From positions 43,737,909-43,801,908 of the forward strand of contig CM060184.1 in NCBI GenBank assembly GCA_030549335.1: a stretch of DNA of 64,000 nucleotides, read 5' to 3'. This DNA comes from Pontederia crassipes. Taxonomy: Eukaryota; Streptophyta; Magnoliopsida; Commelinales; Pontederiaceae. This document shows, piece after piece, positions 50,257 to 62,540 of the stretch. Each line of letters starts with the position of its first letter. The stretch's first letter is position 1. The position numbers and the translations under genes were made by a program. The notes beneath the pieces are model-generated. The model was not told the origin of the DNA. It ran no database searches and saw only the letters and a program-made list of their open reading frames with translations.

Positions 50257-50323
50257 CTTCTTCTTCTTCTTCTTCTTCTTCTTCTTCTTCTTCTTCTTCT
50301 TCTTCTTCTTCTTCTTCTTCTTC
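50257..50323. repeat. (TTC)n microsatellite upstream of the SAM gene
   Basis: About 22 TTC units (GAA on the gene strand), 275-340 bp upstream of the start codon, probably in the leader or core promoter. Poly-Ser and poly-Arg frames here are artefacts. Confidence 0.95.
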
Positions 50324-50415
50324 CCACCAGAGCGGTTTGCTTGAGAAACGCAGGAGGAACGGGAGGAGGTGTTGGCAGTTCCAAGTCTATTTAACAGTGG
50401 GAGCTATGAGATGTA

Positions 50416-50416
<1 letters not shown>

Positions 50417-50459
<43 letters not shown>
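50417..50459. repeat. (AAT)n microsatellite
   Basis: About 14 AAT units upstream of the SAM gene. Confidence 0.95.
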
Positions 50460-50461
<2 letters not shown>

Positions 50462-51272
50462 TATTTAAGATACTTGCAAGGCAAAAAATGCGACTGAAAA
50501 ATTGCATCAACAAATTGGTCAGCGAAATGGAGTTGTAAATTGTAATGTCGATGGAAGCGAATAGTGTGAGTGAATCTAGAATAGTGTCAATTCGGATCAT
50601 GTCATATCTTCTAGTTCCGACCGAACTGGAGACCAGGCCTTTTTTAATTAGATACATAAAAATTAATTAATAAATTTTAAATGTCGATAAATAATTTATT
50701 GATTGAAATTAACTTTTAAAATAAATAATTATGCGTTTAAATAATATATATAAATTAATAATAAACAGCTAGTTATGATCAAATTAACTAATTTATTTTT
50801 CTATAAAATAAACTTGTCAATTGCATTATAAAATTATCAAATAAACTTTTCAGATTTTAAATTTATTTATAAGCTTAATCAAATAGACCTTGATCGTCGG
50901 TCAAGTTATTCAAACTACTAGAGAATTAAATATGAATGCCTTTATATTATCCTGATTTACTTTATTTTATTATTTTGTACAACATAATATATACTAATAA
51001 ATATTAAAATAATCAAAAAGTCTGTTTTTACGTTATAGTAAAAAAAAAATTTAATAAAATGTATAACAATGCATATATATTTTCTAAAAAAATTCGCAAA
51101 TTGAATCCAAATTAAGATAAATTCTTGAAAAATCAAGGCCGGACTGGCTTAAACGGAAGTTTTTTTTTTTGTTATATATAGAAATGTTTTCTTCTTGTTG
51201 TCATTATGTAAATCGGAACAGCCGAACAGCTTGCACAATGAAAATAAAATTCTCAATGTTTGAACTAATAAT

Positions 51273-51309
<37 letters not shown>

Positions 51310-52010
51310 AGAAGGAGTTTTAAACGTATGACAAATTATACAAACTAAACCGAAATTGTGGCACAATATTTTTTTAAATAAAAAGATTGTGGTTAAATTT
51401 CTTTCTTTCTTTTTTGCTCTTTGTTTTTTTTCTTCAACGCATAAAAGTTTATACTTTATAGGTCCCAAGGGAATGAAAAGTAGAGGGGACCAGGGCCTCG
51501 GTGGGCAACTTGCACAAGCTCATGAAGCTTTGATTACAATTAACTATGAAAACTAACTCATAATTAAGGTCTTCCTCCAAATTGTGGACCACAATGTGCA
51601 ATTATGTAGCACTAATTCACATTTATCTTACCTCAGCAACACCTCTCCACAAGGTCCCAAAGTTATTACACCTCATAATCGAAGATTTGTGTGCTAGTAG
51701 TTCTATGTTTGATTAGTTAATATTGTTCTCATTTTTTTTCTCATCCTCGGATTAATCAGTCCGAGTGCGTACCTAATAAAATCTTAATTCAAATATATTT
51801 AAAACTTTTCATTTGATCAAAATTTGTCAAACACCGAAATAATCCATTGTTGGTAATTCTATATGTTATCTAATAGACAGGAAGCTGCTCTAGTTGAATT
51901 CTAGAAATATATAAAAGCAATAAAGTTTGAATAGATGTAAGGACCCCTTGTTCAGAGGTTTGATCTTGCTTTCAATTTCAAGAACTTTTGACGATGTTAT
52001 TTTGTTGGAA
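50460..52010. other. AT-rich intergenic with (AT)n
   Basis: No gene recognised. A perfect (AT)16 run lies at 51275-51306. Confidence 0.6.
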
Positions 52011-52013
52011 AAA

Positions 52014-52182
52014 AAGATTGAATTCATATTTGGAAAATTATCTTTATTTTTTCCTTTTAATGCTCACAATGATAATAGGATGATGACAATAATATAAAAA
52101 ATTTAAATTAAATCATTATCATTGTGTGCATTAAAAGGAAAAAAAGATAATTGCACAAATATCAGTTCAACCTTTTTTTCAA
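52014..52182. repeat. Inverted repeat at the 5' end of the copia element
   Basis: Left arm (52014-52080) and right arm (52112-52182) are imperfect inverted copies. The right arm ends CCTTTTTTTCAAC and is also present at 57372-57446 as the end of the 3' LTR. Just after it lies 'ggtgatatcaaag', a decayed tRNA-Met primer site, so the right arm looks like the 5' LTR end and the left arm like an inverted copy of it. Confidence 0.6.
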
Positions 52183-54540
52183 CGGTGATATCAAAGTCTG
52201 GTCAGAAATTGTATATTACAATGAAAGACAATAATGTCCCAGTCGGACGTCTGTGCTCACAGGTACAAACTACTATATTTAAAAATCTTGTATGAAGAAC
52301 TTTCTAATTTGCAGGGACCTTTATGATCCAATCAAAGGTGACGATACATGAACGACGAAAAGTGAGGGAGGATAATCAAGATAGTTTCACAAATTCGATA
52401 ATGGGTAAATGATAAAATGTTTCATCATATTGTGAATATTGTTGAACCTAACGAAGTGTAAAAAAATTACAAGAAATGTATGAGAACAAATTGTCACAAA
52501 AATAAGATGTTGCTAATGAGAAAATTTGTTAACTTGAAGTAAATGGTTGATCATTCTATTGCATAACATCTTGACAGTAGCTTTTAGGAATTAATCAACA
52601 AGCTATCCTCAGTAAAAATCGTGTTTAATGATGAAATCCAAGCACTACTACTATTGAGCTCATTACTTAATAGTTGGAAAATACTCATTATCTATTTAAT
52701 TCTGCTCCAAGTGGACAACTATCTCTAGTAGTTATTAAAGATAGTCTATTTAATGCAGAAATGAGAAAACAAGAGTTGAATCTCAATAATAAATTAGAGG
52801 CATTCATCACAGAAGATTTTGGAAGAAGTAAACAAAGAAACTCTCACAATCATAATAGATCGAGATCCAGAGACAAATTGAAAGTCTAGAAAGGAAGTCA
52901 TTTGTCATTATTGTTGCAAGCCATTACACTTCAAGAAGAAATGCAAAAAGTTTAAATGTAATCAATCACATGAAAGACTGAAGATATTGAAAAAGGAAGA
53001 AGGACAGTGGTGGAAACAATACTGTAGTGGCTACATTAAATGATGTATACTTTATTAATCAAGAAGATGAAGAAGATTGTGTTGAGTCAAGAATCAGTTA
53101 GAATTTTAGACAATGCAATTTCATTTCATTTACCCCTCGTAGAGATATTTTTTTACATATAAAGAGAGAACATTTGGGTTAATAAAGATGGAAAATAAGT
53201 CAAAGTCCCAAATTATTGTTGTTGGAGATATTCAATTGAAGACAAATACATGTTGTAAGATTATACTCAAAATTTTGAGGCATGTACTTGAAATCCATTT
53301 GAACAAAATTTCAATTGGAAAATTAGACAATGAAGGCTAAACTTCATATGTGTGGAAAGTCGAGAAGTTCACTCCTCCTAGAGAAAGGACAAAAATTGGT
53401 ATATGTTATAACACTACGCCAAATAAAAAAACATGACTCAAGAGACGTTATCCTTTGAGTTATGGAACAAGCGATTTAGTTACATAGTTAAGAAAGAACT
53501 TTATATATTAACTCGATAAAATCTACTACCAAGTATAGAAGACATTTCACTTGACATAATATGTTCACTATTTATCTATTAAGCAAACTAGAGTTACATT
53601 TAAAACTGAAGCGTATTTAAAACTAGAGTTCATCTAGAAGTTCATACGTACTTGATTTGGTGCATACTAACATTTTCTATACGAAGGATAAAACTATAGG
53701 CTGTGCTCTTTATTTTGTTACATTTATCGATGACCATTCTAAAAAAGTTTGAACTTTTCCTATATCATACAAAAAGTAGATATATATTGTAAGAGTTTAA
53801 GAAGTTTCATGACAAAGTTCAAAGAGAATTGAAAGCTAAAGCGTATTTAGATAGACATTGGCGACTTCTATAGTGGACCATTTGAAAAGCACTACAACAC
53901 TATGGCATCAAAATTGAGAAGACAGTTTTCAAGACTCCTCTAGCAAAATTGTGTTGCTAAGAGAATGAACATAATAGTATATTAAGGAACTGTCAGGTGT
54001 ATGCTTACCATCGAAGAGATTTTGGGGATGAAGCAATGATGTTTACAATTGAACTGAACAATCATTCACCATTAGTACTCTAGGTGGTGATTACTTCTAA
54101 AAGTTTAGTTACGAAAAGATGTTTCATATAAGCATTTCAGAGTGTTTGATTGTAGTCTTTGTTCACATCCACAATGATGATTCAAAACTTGACAACAAAT
54201 TGAAAGAATACATTTTGCTCGAATATGAAGGTGAAGAATTTGGTTATACACTATGGGATCCTATTAATAGAAATGTTATCTGAAGGAAAGAAGTTGTTCA
54301 TAGAATACCATATGATTAAAGACCTGTCGAAAGATGAAGAGCCAACTACCTTTACAAATTATCTAGATGAGTCTCGGTTAACACATCGATAGAAGATGAC
54401 ATTGCTCTAGAAGTTTATCAATATGACAACTATAGTTCACATAATTTAGATATACCTTTAGATAATTAAGATAGTGATGATGAGTCACATGTCGAACATG
54501 ATGCACCAATATCAAAGCCTCAATTGAGAAAGATCAAACA
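52183..54540 (+). pseudogene. Ty1/copia gag, protease and integrase remnants
   Basis: gag: ELINKLSSVKIVFNDEIQALL and SAPSGQLSLVVIKDSLFNAE (52600-52790), then an RSRSRD stretch and a zinc knuckle CHYCCKPLHFKKKC (about 52899-52940). Protease: the catalytic D-[ST]-G-A motif has decayed to DNAIS (about 53110), followed by LRH..EIHLNKISIGKLDNEG. Integrase: DLVHTNIFYTKDKTIG and LYFVTFIDDHSKK (53660-53750), then QHYGIKIEKTVFKTP (53895-53940). Stops are frequent. The series resembles the Tork/Tnt1-type copia lineage. Confidence 0.8.
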
Positions 54541-54950
54541 GACAAAGTCTTATTGTAACAACTGTTGCATGTGATTTTCATTTTTTGTTTGAAGTCTTTA
54601 CACTAAAAAATATTAGCCATTAATTTAAAACTATGACCTATTAGTTTAGAATTTGTCAAAGTTCAAAACTTATCTTATGAGTTATGATATCATTTTAATA
54701 GAATTGTTGTTTGATTATGATCAATATGTAGTTTGATCTTGTATTCAAAATTTGATCTATTATATTTTATCAATTTTACCATTTTATTCTTGTCTGGTCC
54801 AATCATCCAGTCTAATCGAACTTCCCAATCTGACTTGAAATGGAGATCTTCCCAGTGTATACAAGAATCAAATCGGCACTCCATACAAATTATGTGTTAT
54901 TAACTAAAGGGGAAAATCAGTGTGTTATCAAGAATCCTTATCACATGAGC
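54541..54950. other. Segment without copia homology between integrase and RT
   Basis: AT-rich stretch in which I recognise no copia motif. It could be a later insertion or simply diverged linker. Confidence 0.35.
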
Positions 54951-56830
54951 AGAAAAAATGAGCGATAAAGTCATGCAGGATGAGATACAATTTCTGTGTG
55001 AGAACAATACTTACAAAATGCTTCCTAAAGGGAAGATGGCACTCAACAACAAGTGGATATTTCGAATGAAGAGTAAAGAAAATAATCCACACTTGAGATA
55101 TAAAGGAAAGATTAGTTATAAAGGGCTTCAGTTAGAAGAAAGAAATTGATTTTGACGAGATATTCTCATTAGTAGTTAAAATGTCATCAATTCAAGTAGT
55201 TCTTGAATTAGCTACTATTAAGAACCTAAAAATTTAACAACTTTGTCAAGATAGTTTTTCTCCATGACGACTTAGAAGAAGAAATTTATATGGAACAACT
55301 GGGTTTTCGAGAGAAAGGAAAATAAAAAAATGTGTAAATTACAAAAAAAACTTATATGGACTCAAACAAATACATCGCCAATGATACAAGAAGTTTGAGA
55401 TATAATATGACGCAACAATGATATAATATGTCTAAATCAAATCATTGTGTCTTCATGAAATAATTTTCACACTATGATTTTATTATCATGTTATTATATG
55501 TTGATGACATGCTTATTATAGATCTTGACAAAAGTAAGATTGCAAGCTAAAGCATGAGCTGAGTCAACATTTTTTCATAAAAAACCTAGATGTAGTAAAG
55601 AATATCTTTGGCATTAGGATCACCCGTGACTGAGAGCAGTGCAAACTATGGTTATCCCAAAAAAGTCTCGAAGAGATTTAACATGAACGCAAAAGCAATT
55701 TCATCACCACTTGTAAGTCACTTCACATTGGTTCTAGACAATGTTCGGGGAGCAAATCGAGAAGCAAAAAATGAAGAATGTTCGATACGCATATGCAATT
55801 GACAGTCTTATGTATGCAATGGTTGGCAATTGGTGTGATGAGCTAACTCCTACCAAATCCTAGTGGAGAGCATTAAGATCAAGGTCGTCAAGATATCGAT
55901 TTAGATGTTAAGATCTTATGATTTCACGGATCTTATTCACCCTTACCAATCTCAATCTTATCTTAAGAATCTTATTTGTAAGATTTTAATATATTCTTAA
56001 TTTTGGTCACACGATCTTATGATCTTATCCGATCTTATACGATGTCATATGATTATTATAATCATTTAAATATCAATTTAAAATATATTTAAGATAATAC
56101 TTAATTTAGATGAAATTTTATATATTGTCTTCATTTTTAGCATGTTTTGATGTAATTTGACTTAAGAATCAATAAAAAATGATTTAGTGGGGTACAATTT
56201 AAGATTTAAGTGCAAAAAATTTATCAAAAAAACTTTTTTTATTAAAAGATAGGATCTTACATTCCTCGATCCAATCTTATGATTTTCGATCTTATAATTT
56301 CCCTCTGATCTTATGTAATATCTCGATCTTGACAATCTTGATTAGAATGCAGTCAAGTGGATTCTTAAATATCTTTGATGAATGTCTAAGATGTAGTTGT
56401 ATTTCGAAAATGATGAGCCAATGTCGGAAAGATTCACTGACATGGACATGACAAAAGGTATTGATAGTCATTCTGATTACTTCATGACATTCGCAAGAGC
56501 AATAGTCTCAAGACAATTTAAGTTATAGAAGTGTGTTGCACTATCGACAACTGAACCGGAATATATCGTAGCTACTGAAGCAAGCATGAAAATTATATGA
56601 ATGAGACAGTTTCTGAGGGACTTAGGTTTGACGTAGTAGAAATACATTATCCACTATGTAATCAAAGTGATATACATGTTGTTAAGCATTCTAGTTTCAA
56701 TTTTAAGTCCAACCACATTGATGTTTGACATTGGATTAGTGACGAGAGTAAAAAGAAGAAAATTTTGTTTTAAAAGATCCATACTCACATGAATAAATGA
56801 AATATGATTACTAAGCTTCTACCGAGAGAG
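54951..56830 (+). pseudogene. Ty1/copia RT and RNase H remnant
   Basis: RT pieces: NNKWIFRMKSKENN (about 55040), DFDEIFSLVVKMSSI-like, LEEEIYMEQLGF (55270-55310), KKTYMDSNKYIANDTRS-like, and the catalytic LLYVDDMLI at about 55493-55520. RNase H: WSSG..VSRQFKL-like and STTEPEYIVATEASM (56535-56590), then the FKSNHIDV and EKIEFCTEHASL ends. The RNase H part is interrupted by the MITE at 55880-56340. All frames are broken. Confidence 0.78.
55880..56340 (+). mobile_element. hAT-like MITE with GATCTTA repeats, copy B
   Basis: 461 bp, ends CAAGGTCGTCAAGATATCGA and, read inward, CAAGATTGTCAAGATCGAGA (imperfect inverted repeat). The flanks ATTAAGAT (left) and ATTAGAAT (right) fit a mutated 8-bp target duplication, because removing the element leaves a continuous copia RNase H sequence (EH.NAVKWILKYL). 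Rich in GATCTTA motifs; no transposase. Confidence 0.8.
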
Positions 56831-56882
56831 AAGATTGAGTTTTGCACGGAGCATGCAAGCTTGATGGAGCCCTCTTAGAGAG

Positions 56883-57320
56883 TTTGTTGGACGATTATTG
56901 TAATATGGGAGACCCACAAAGAATAGGAAAAAAAGGAAAGAAAACCATATTGGTGTCCGAGATGAAAAAGGATGTCCAATGCCTATGCTATAAAAGGATG
57001 TGAACATGAATCCTGAGGAGTGAATTGCAGACATCTTAATCCTGCACAACACAATCATGCAGTCCACACAGAGAAAAAGGGAGAAGAGAGAAAACTTTTG
57101 GGTTATATTCGAGAATGAGTTATTTTCCGTTCTCAAGAAAAGTGGTATTTTTTGGCATCCAATATTGATTTTTGAAATTATTATTATATTCCTCTATGTA
57201 GTTCATAAGAAAGACTTTATAATGTACTATTATGTCACAATAGAAGATTTGTTGCTCGCTTTTGTGATTTTCTCCTCTCATGTTGAGAGATTTTCTACAT
57301 AACGTCTCTAGTATGATTTA

Positions 57321-57371
<51 letters not shown>

Positions 57372-57446
57372 CCCACTATCATTGTGCACATTAAAATAAG
57401 AAAAGAAGATAATTTCGTAACTATCAATTTAACCTTTTTTTCAACT
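56883..57446 (+). mobile_element. 3' LTR of the copia element
   Basis: Starts TGTTGGACG soon after the RNase H end. It has a TATA box (CTATAAAAGG at about 56987) and U5-like sequence, then an ATT microsatellite (57323-57371), and ends CCTTTTTTTCAAC as does the 5' side at 52182. Most of the 5' LTR cannot be found. Confidence 0.7.
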
Positions 57447-59235
57447 AGTTTTCTTTGAACATATTATTGGTAAATATGAGGATTCTAATATTTTAGCAAT
57501 TTCCAAGTTAGTTAAAACAACCCATACAAAAGTTACTCAATACCTCATAACTCAAATAAATGGAAATTAAAGCCCCTAACACTCAAAACGTTTTATCAAC
57601 ACATGCTGGTCATCGAAAGGAAGATTAGAAAAATCGATTCCTGTTCTCAACATATGCAGATCTTTTTTAGCCATCCAATCAGGAACTTGATTATTGTTCC
57701 TGGTTACTCTTATAAGAGAGGAGCAATAATCCAAAATATGAACATATACTATTTTTTGTATATTATAATAGTATGTTATCTATGTAAAAGTTATGGCTAC
57801 ATTGGGCGAATTATTTGTATATCTATCCCAGTATCATCTCTGCACAATCAGAGTCAATTGTCTATCTTTTTTTTATTTTCTGATGAATTATTGTCACCTT
57901 CTTATTGGCAGGCAGTGATTGGTTTCTGCACAAACCTGTTTCTGGCAGGTGCCCCATCATGCAGCTCGAAGCCTAACTGAGACAGAGAACTGATTTATTC
58001 TCCTCCGGGGCGTGCATCATCAAGAACTGATTTATTTTTCTCTCTGAGAGGTTGGCTCCTTGTAATGCTTAATTCCTATCACCAGGAAGGAAAGGACAGC
58101 TATAAGAGGACGTGATGGTGACAGTAACATCTCATCTACGTCTCACCTTCTTTAGGTGGGTGTGTGTGCTGTGTGTGTGAGTGAGTGAGTGAGCGAGTGA
58201 GTGGTCTTACTCTTAATAGATTCTGAAAACAAATGCCTAAAGCTCCAGCTGCGATGACAAACCTAACAAACAAAAGCGATCAACTGTGTCCTGAAACGCA
58301 ATTAAAACAATGTATCCAACAGAGTGGCAATAACAGGAGACCTTTCAACCAAACAGAACTATCAATGCTTCACACGGTTTGGTTTGTACGGGTCATGCAC
58401 TGCAAAGCTATTATTATTATTATTATTATTATTATTTTTTTTTGCATTTTGGACCGGGGGAGTTTGAACTTCCTGCCAAAAGATACATCATCAAGCTCCC
58501 ATTCCTGATTCATGAGCGAGCTTCTTCTTTTTTAAGGCCAACGTGAGAGAAGGCTGACTACTCTTTCTATGCTCCTGTACACTCCATCAGATGGATCGTT
58601 ACTTAACGTGTCCCCAGATAAAATGACCTCCACTTCTCTCCCATGAAACCACAATTGTTAAAAATGATATCTTGTTGAGATGAATGGTCACAAAGCCTGC
58701 TGGGTCCCTATCAGTCCGATCATAGAGAGACCCATCACTCGTGCATACGTTTGACTGCCAACTTAGGGTGGAATCTGAATCCTTTTATGTGGTTGCACAA
58801 TTTTGTTCATGCCCCTGTTTTATCTTTCCATAGGAAAGGAAATAGGCTGATTCAACTTTCAATTTCGTCTCTAAGATTTTGACAGACCTGGTATATAGCC
58901 ACAATTTTGTTCTCCAAAGTCGGAATCATTGATGCTTTTCCACAGAAGCAGAAAACAAAACTGCACGAGCACATCTTTTCTGAGGAGCTTCAGAACCTTG
59001 TAACCATAGAGCTGTTATTTTCTACAGAAGCAACAGTATGTTTCAACTAGGACAATTTCGTGAGCAAATCAAGGATCTTTACCAAGAAGGCAAGAAGAGT
59101 ATACAAAACAATATATAAAAGCCAAGAGAAAAAAAAATGTACATTAAATTATCTAAAAAAAAAACAAAACAGCCAACAAGCAATGTTGTCACATGCATCT
59201 GTAATCTGTAATCTTCGTACTAAGCTGCAAACCAC
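57447..59235. other. Intergenic, no gene established
   Basis: Contains a GTGAGTGA-type repeat near 58155-58203 and (ATT)9 at 58409-58435. Possibly 3' sequence of a minus-strand gene; see 59553. Confidence 0.45.
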
Positions 59236-59552
59236 CTACAATACCTCGGGTCTTCTGTTAGGATTGAGGTTTGGCCAGTCAGGCACTTGAACCTTACAGA
59301 AATGATTGACAAAGAATTCTCTTCTTTTTTTTTTTACGAAAAAGGATTTCTGAGCATGTTTATCTCATTTTTTTTGTGGCCCAACATGTCTCGTGCACCT
59401 TCTTGATTCACTCATTCATCACGCAGTTTCAGATATTGGGACGTCATAAGCAGTGAGATGACTGAGAAAGGGAGCATGTTGAACAAAAAAACACAGAATT
59501 CAGACCGCACTTGCTCCAATAATTCCTTCTCGTGAGATGATGGCCCGACAAC

Positions 59553-59600
59553 TCACTTGCATTCGAGTTTCCTGACCAGCTTGCTCAGCTCTTCCGAATC
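59553..59600 (-). CDS. Possible terminal exon of an unidentified gene
   Basis: After a good acceptor (TTTGCTTTACTACAG) the frame reads DSEELSKLVRKLECK and TGA. It looks coding, with a balanced charged helix. However, 'AAGTGAGT' at its end is also a strong donor, in which case the exon ends at 59557 and continues elsewhere. Upstream exons were not found in the remaining 4.4 kb and may lie beyond the window. Family not recognised. Confidence 0.28.
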   Translation of the reverse strand, partial: DSEELSKLVRKLECK

Positions 59601-60102
59601 CTGTAGTAAAGCAAAAACATCAAAGGGTTAATCTGAGCGTGTGATGCTCATGTTGTATTTCAGAGCATATCTTTCCAGATTCAGATAACCTCAGTTTTGA
59701 TCAAATGGTGGACCCGACAACAATCATGAGATAAACTCATCTAGTGTGTGATGCATATCTATAGACTTGGCCTTTTTGCTAATTGATTCCAAAGAAAGAA
59801 ACAAGATCATCTAAATAATTTAACACAGCAAGAAAGACCTTTTTACTGGAGGCTTACTTATAATGTACTACTCATTAGTTTGCGATCTATTTAATGTTTT
59901 TTTAAAAAATTATTATTTTAAATAGGTCCCCGACTCGAAAAAATTGAGATATCTTAGGTCGGTTTTTTTCTCCAAAAAAATTTAGGATAATTTTTAATGC
60001 TCTAAAAATCATCCAAAATTTAAAGATCGATTTTTTTTCGACGTAAAAACCATCCGACCTGAACCACTCTCACCCCTACTACTCAATAATCAATAACTGC
60101 TA
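59601..60102. other. Intergenic or intronic, nothing recognised
   Basis: AT-rich, no supported feature. Confidence 0.5.
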
Positions 60103-60105
60103 TAA

Positions 60106-60549
60106 AGTTTGTTTGGATAGAGAGTTTAGGAGGGGTGGGTTAGGTTTAATTAGAATGGATTAGGTTTAAAAAATCTACACCTTGTTTTGTTATCATTTTT
60201 AAAAATTAACTAAGATTAGGTTGGTGACTATAAACCCATCTGCATGAATTAAAACTAAAGACATCAAATTGGTAATTTTTGAGTGGTTAGAAATAAATAT
60301 TTATGTTCTACCATTTTCTTCTCATTCAAATTAGAAAGAAAAAAAAATCTTCTTAAGCATAATAAAGATATTCACCTAATTATTAAAATTTATATTCAAA
60401 TAAACAATCGATTAAATTAATACACTATATATATTTTATTAAGTAATATTCAAATATGATTTATATAAATACCCATCATACTCAACCTCAACGACCATCT
60501 GCTACACCAGTCTACTTCATTCTTCTAAATTAAGTTACCAAACAAAGTC
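60106..60549. mobile_element. Tourist-like (PIF/Harbinger) MITE 1
   Basis: 444 bp between TAA duplications (60103-60105, 60550-60552). Ends AGTTTGTTTGGATAGAG and, read inward from the right, AGACTTTGTTTGGTAAC are an imperfect inverted repeat. Noncoding. Confidence 0.82.
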
Positions 60550-60552
60550 TAA

Positions 60553-60980
60553 GGGTGTGTTTGGATGGAGAATTTAGAAGAGAAGATCTATGTTGAATTA
60601 GGATGGAGTGGATTCAAATATTCCACGTCTTGTTTACATACAATTTTTATTAATTTAACAAAGGATGGATAGTGTTGCCAAGTCCAAATTGGTGATTTTG
60701 GAGGGGTTATAAATGATTATCTCCATTCTACTCTTATTTCTTCTCAATCAAATAAAAAATAAATTTTTTTCTTAAGAATAATAAAGATATTTACCAAACT
60801 TAACATTTCCTAATCCATATAGTTTTATATCCAAACAAAGAGTGGATTAAATTAATCCAACCAATCTCATTAATTTATATCCAAACATGATTTAGTTAAA
60901 CACTCACCACACTCAACCTTACCATCCCTCACTACACCACCCTAATCCATCCCTCTTAAACTACATTGCCAAACAAAGCC
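60553..60980. mobile_element. Tourist-like MITE 2, same family, abutting MITE 1
   Basis: 428 bp between TAA at 60550-60552 (shared with MITE 1) and 60981-60983. Ends GGGTGTGTTTGGATGGAG and, read inward, GGCTTTGTTTGGCAATG. The interior resembles MITE 1 (ggattaaattaat, actcaacc, ctacacca blocks). Confidence 0.85.
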
Positions 60981-61189
60981 TAAGTGTTAGTTTCACTGCT
61001 TGGTTACCTCGTCACCTAAATGTCACTATCCTTCCTAAGCTTTTCCCAACTCAACGGCATGAAGGAAGCAAACTTGCACAGTAAGGGACTTGTAAAATAG
61101 CTTTCGTATAAAGAACAAAGGCATTTTTACAAAAATAGTTCCTAAGGAAGGGCCTTACAATAAAATATTGCTGAATTGTGAATATGTTG

Positions 61190-61430
61190 AAGGGATTATG
61201 CCCTTTTTGGGTGGCCGTGCACACGGCCCACTCGGACCTCGTGCAAGGATCGCATCCATGCAGATCGTGTGTATCCGCATGGATTGCATCCGTAAGACCA
61301 CGCACGCGAATCACACACATCAGTGCGATCTAGCACATGATCAACGCGTGCGGACACTGCGTTTTGCGCGTGATGCACATTCTGTGCGCGCATCACGCTG
61401 CCCCTTGCCCAAGTTTCCCTCATTTATTAA
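61190..61430. other. Isolated CpG-rich block
   Basis: About 240 bp with many CG dinucleotides and short repeats (gatcgcatccatgcagatcg, cgcatggattgcatcc) plus a GGCCGTG/CACGGCC inverted pair at 61213-61228, in strongly AT-rich surroundings. Frames on both strands look incidental. Possibly a fragment of an LTR. Confidence 0.4.
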
Positions 61431-61503
61431 AGGGGACTAATACTCAAGGTTCAAGACATACTTTTTACGTAAGTTCGTCCAAATGTAATTGTGTTGTGAC
61501 TAA

Positions 61504-62285
61504 AGGTTTGTTTGACAAATAACTAACGGAGTGATGGGATGGGGCGACGTGGTGAGTGATGGGGTGGTGAAGTATGGTGTGTCATTAGAAAATTCATATT
61601 TGGATAATAAATTATATAAGATATGGGGTGGGTTAACGAATATTTATTTGTAAAATGTCATTTTTATCCTTCATTATATATTTAAAATATTTATAATAAT
61701 TAATTATAAGTGAACACGGACCGACGACTTATTTGCCCTAGCCTGTATTGGCCCGAATTTTTTGAAACTTTTTCCCAATCGGATGGACAACTAGATTAGG
61801 ACGGGTTTCATTTTCTTGAGACCCGACCGGATTCGCGTTTTACATTTCGATTTGGTTGATATTATATTAGTATTAAATTATTTTAAATAGTATATTTATG
61901 TTTATTTCAAATAAACACTTATATTTTATTTGATATATAATGAGCGATAAATAATTACTTTACCACTTAATTTATTTTTCTTTTTTGAAAAAAAAATAAA
62001 AAAATGATAAATTGGGAGAGAGAGAAGGGGGAGAGAGGTGGTTTAATTTGGTAACAAGAGAAATGATTTCATTTGGTAATAAAAGAAGGGTTACTTTGGT
62101 CTAAAATTAACTATTCCTCCTCATTCCATCAATTTGGTGGAATAAAAAATGTGGTGTTTAAAGGGTTTAACTATTCCATCTCACCCCTCTTAACTTAAAT
62201 GAAAAATATAACCAAATATGGATTAACTAATTTCATACCCCCATATGCCACTCACCCCTTCATATCCCTTAATCCAAACAGACGC
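61504..62285. mobile_element. Tourist-like MITE 3 (782 bp)
   Basis: TAA at 61501-61503 and 62286-62288. Ends AGGTTTGTTTGACAAATAAC and, read inward, GCGTCTGTTTGGATTAAGG. Subterminal arms (gatgggatgggg near the left end, ctcacccc/cccttaa near the right) also pair. Longer than the others, perhaps with an inner insertion at 61700-61850. Confidence 0.75.
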
Positions 62286-62288
62286 TAA

Positions 62289-62537
62289 GGGGGTGTTTGG
62301 TTAAAGAACTAAAATGTTCTTTTTGTGACAACAAATGTAGAGAACAATATTGTTCTCAAGATGTTCTTGCTATTAGCTAGAACAAAAATGATCACATTTT
62401 TCTTCTTTGAGTGTGCAGACAGGGAACAAAAATGTAATGATGATAGTTGACTGAAATAACCTAGTTTCAAGAGTGTTTGGGGTTTTTGTCTAGAACAAGG
62501 CCTTGTCCCTGCAATTGTTCTTCTACCAAATAGGCCC
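62289..62537. mobile_element. Tourist-like MITE 4 (249 bp), abutting MITE 3
   Basis: TAA at 62286-62288 (shared with MITE 3) and 62538-62540. Ends GGGGGTGTTTGGTTAAAGAA and, read inward, GGGCCTATTTGGTAGAAGAA. Contains repeated 'gttcttg/agaaca' motifs and is a different family from MITEs 1-2. Confidence 0.85.
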
Positions 62538-62540
62538 TAA

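Noticed and set aside
50100..50420. Poly-Ser, poly-Leu and poly-Arg frames
   Set aside because: Translation of the TTC microsatellite upstream of the SAM gene.
57603..57980. 125-codon plus-strand frame
   Set aside because: No recognisable domain, AT-driven composition, no splice or promoter context.
61168..61440. Overlapping frames on both strands (75-90 codons)
   Set aside because: His/Arg/Cys-rich, no conserved motif, produced by a repetitive CpG-rich block.
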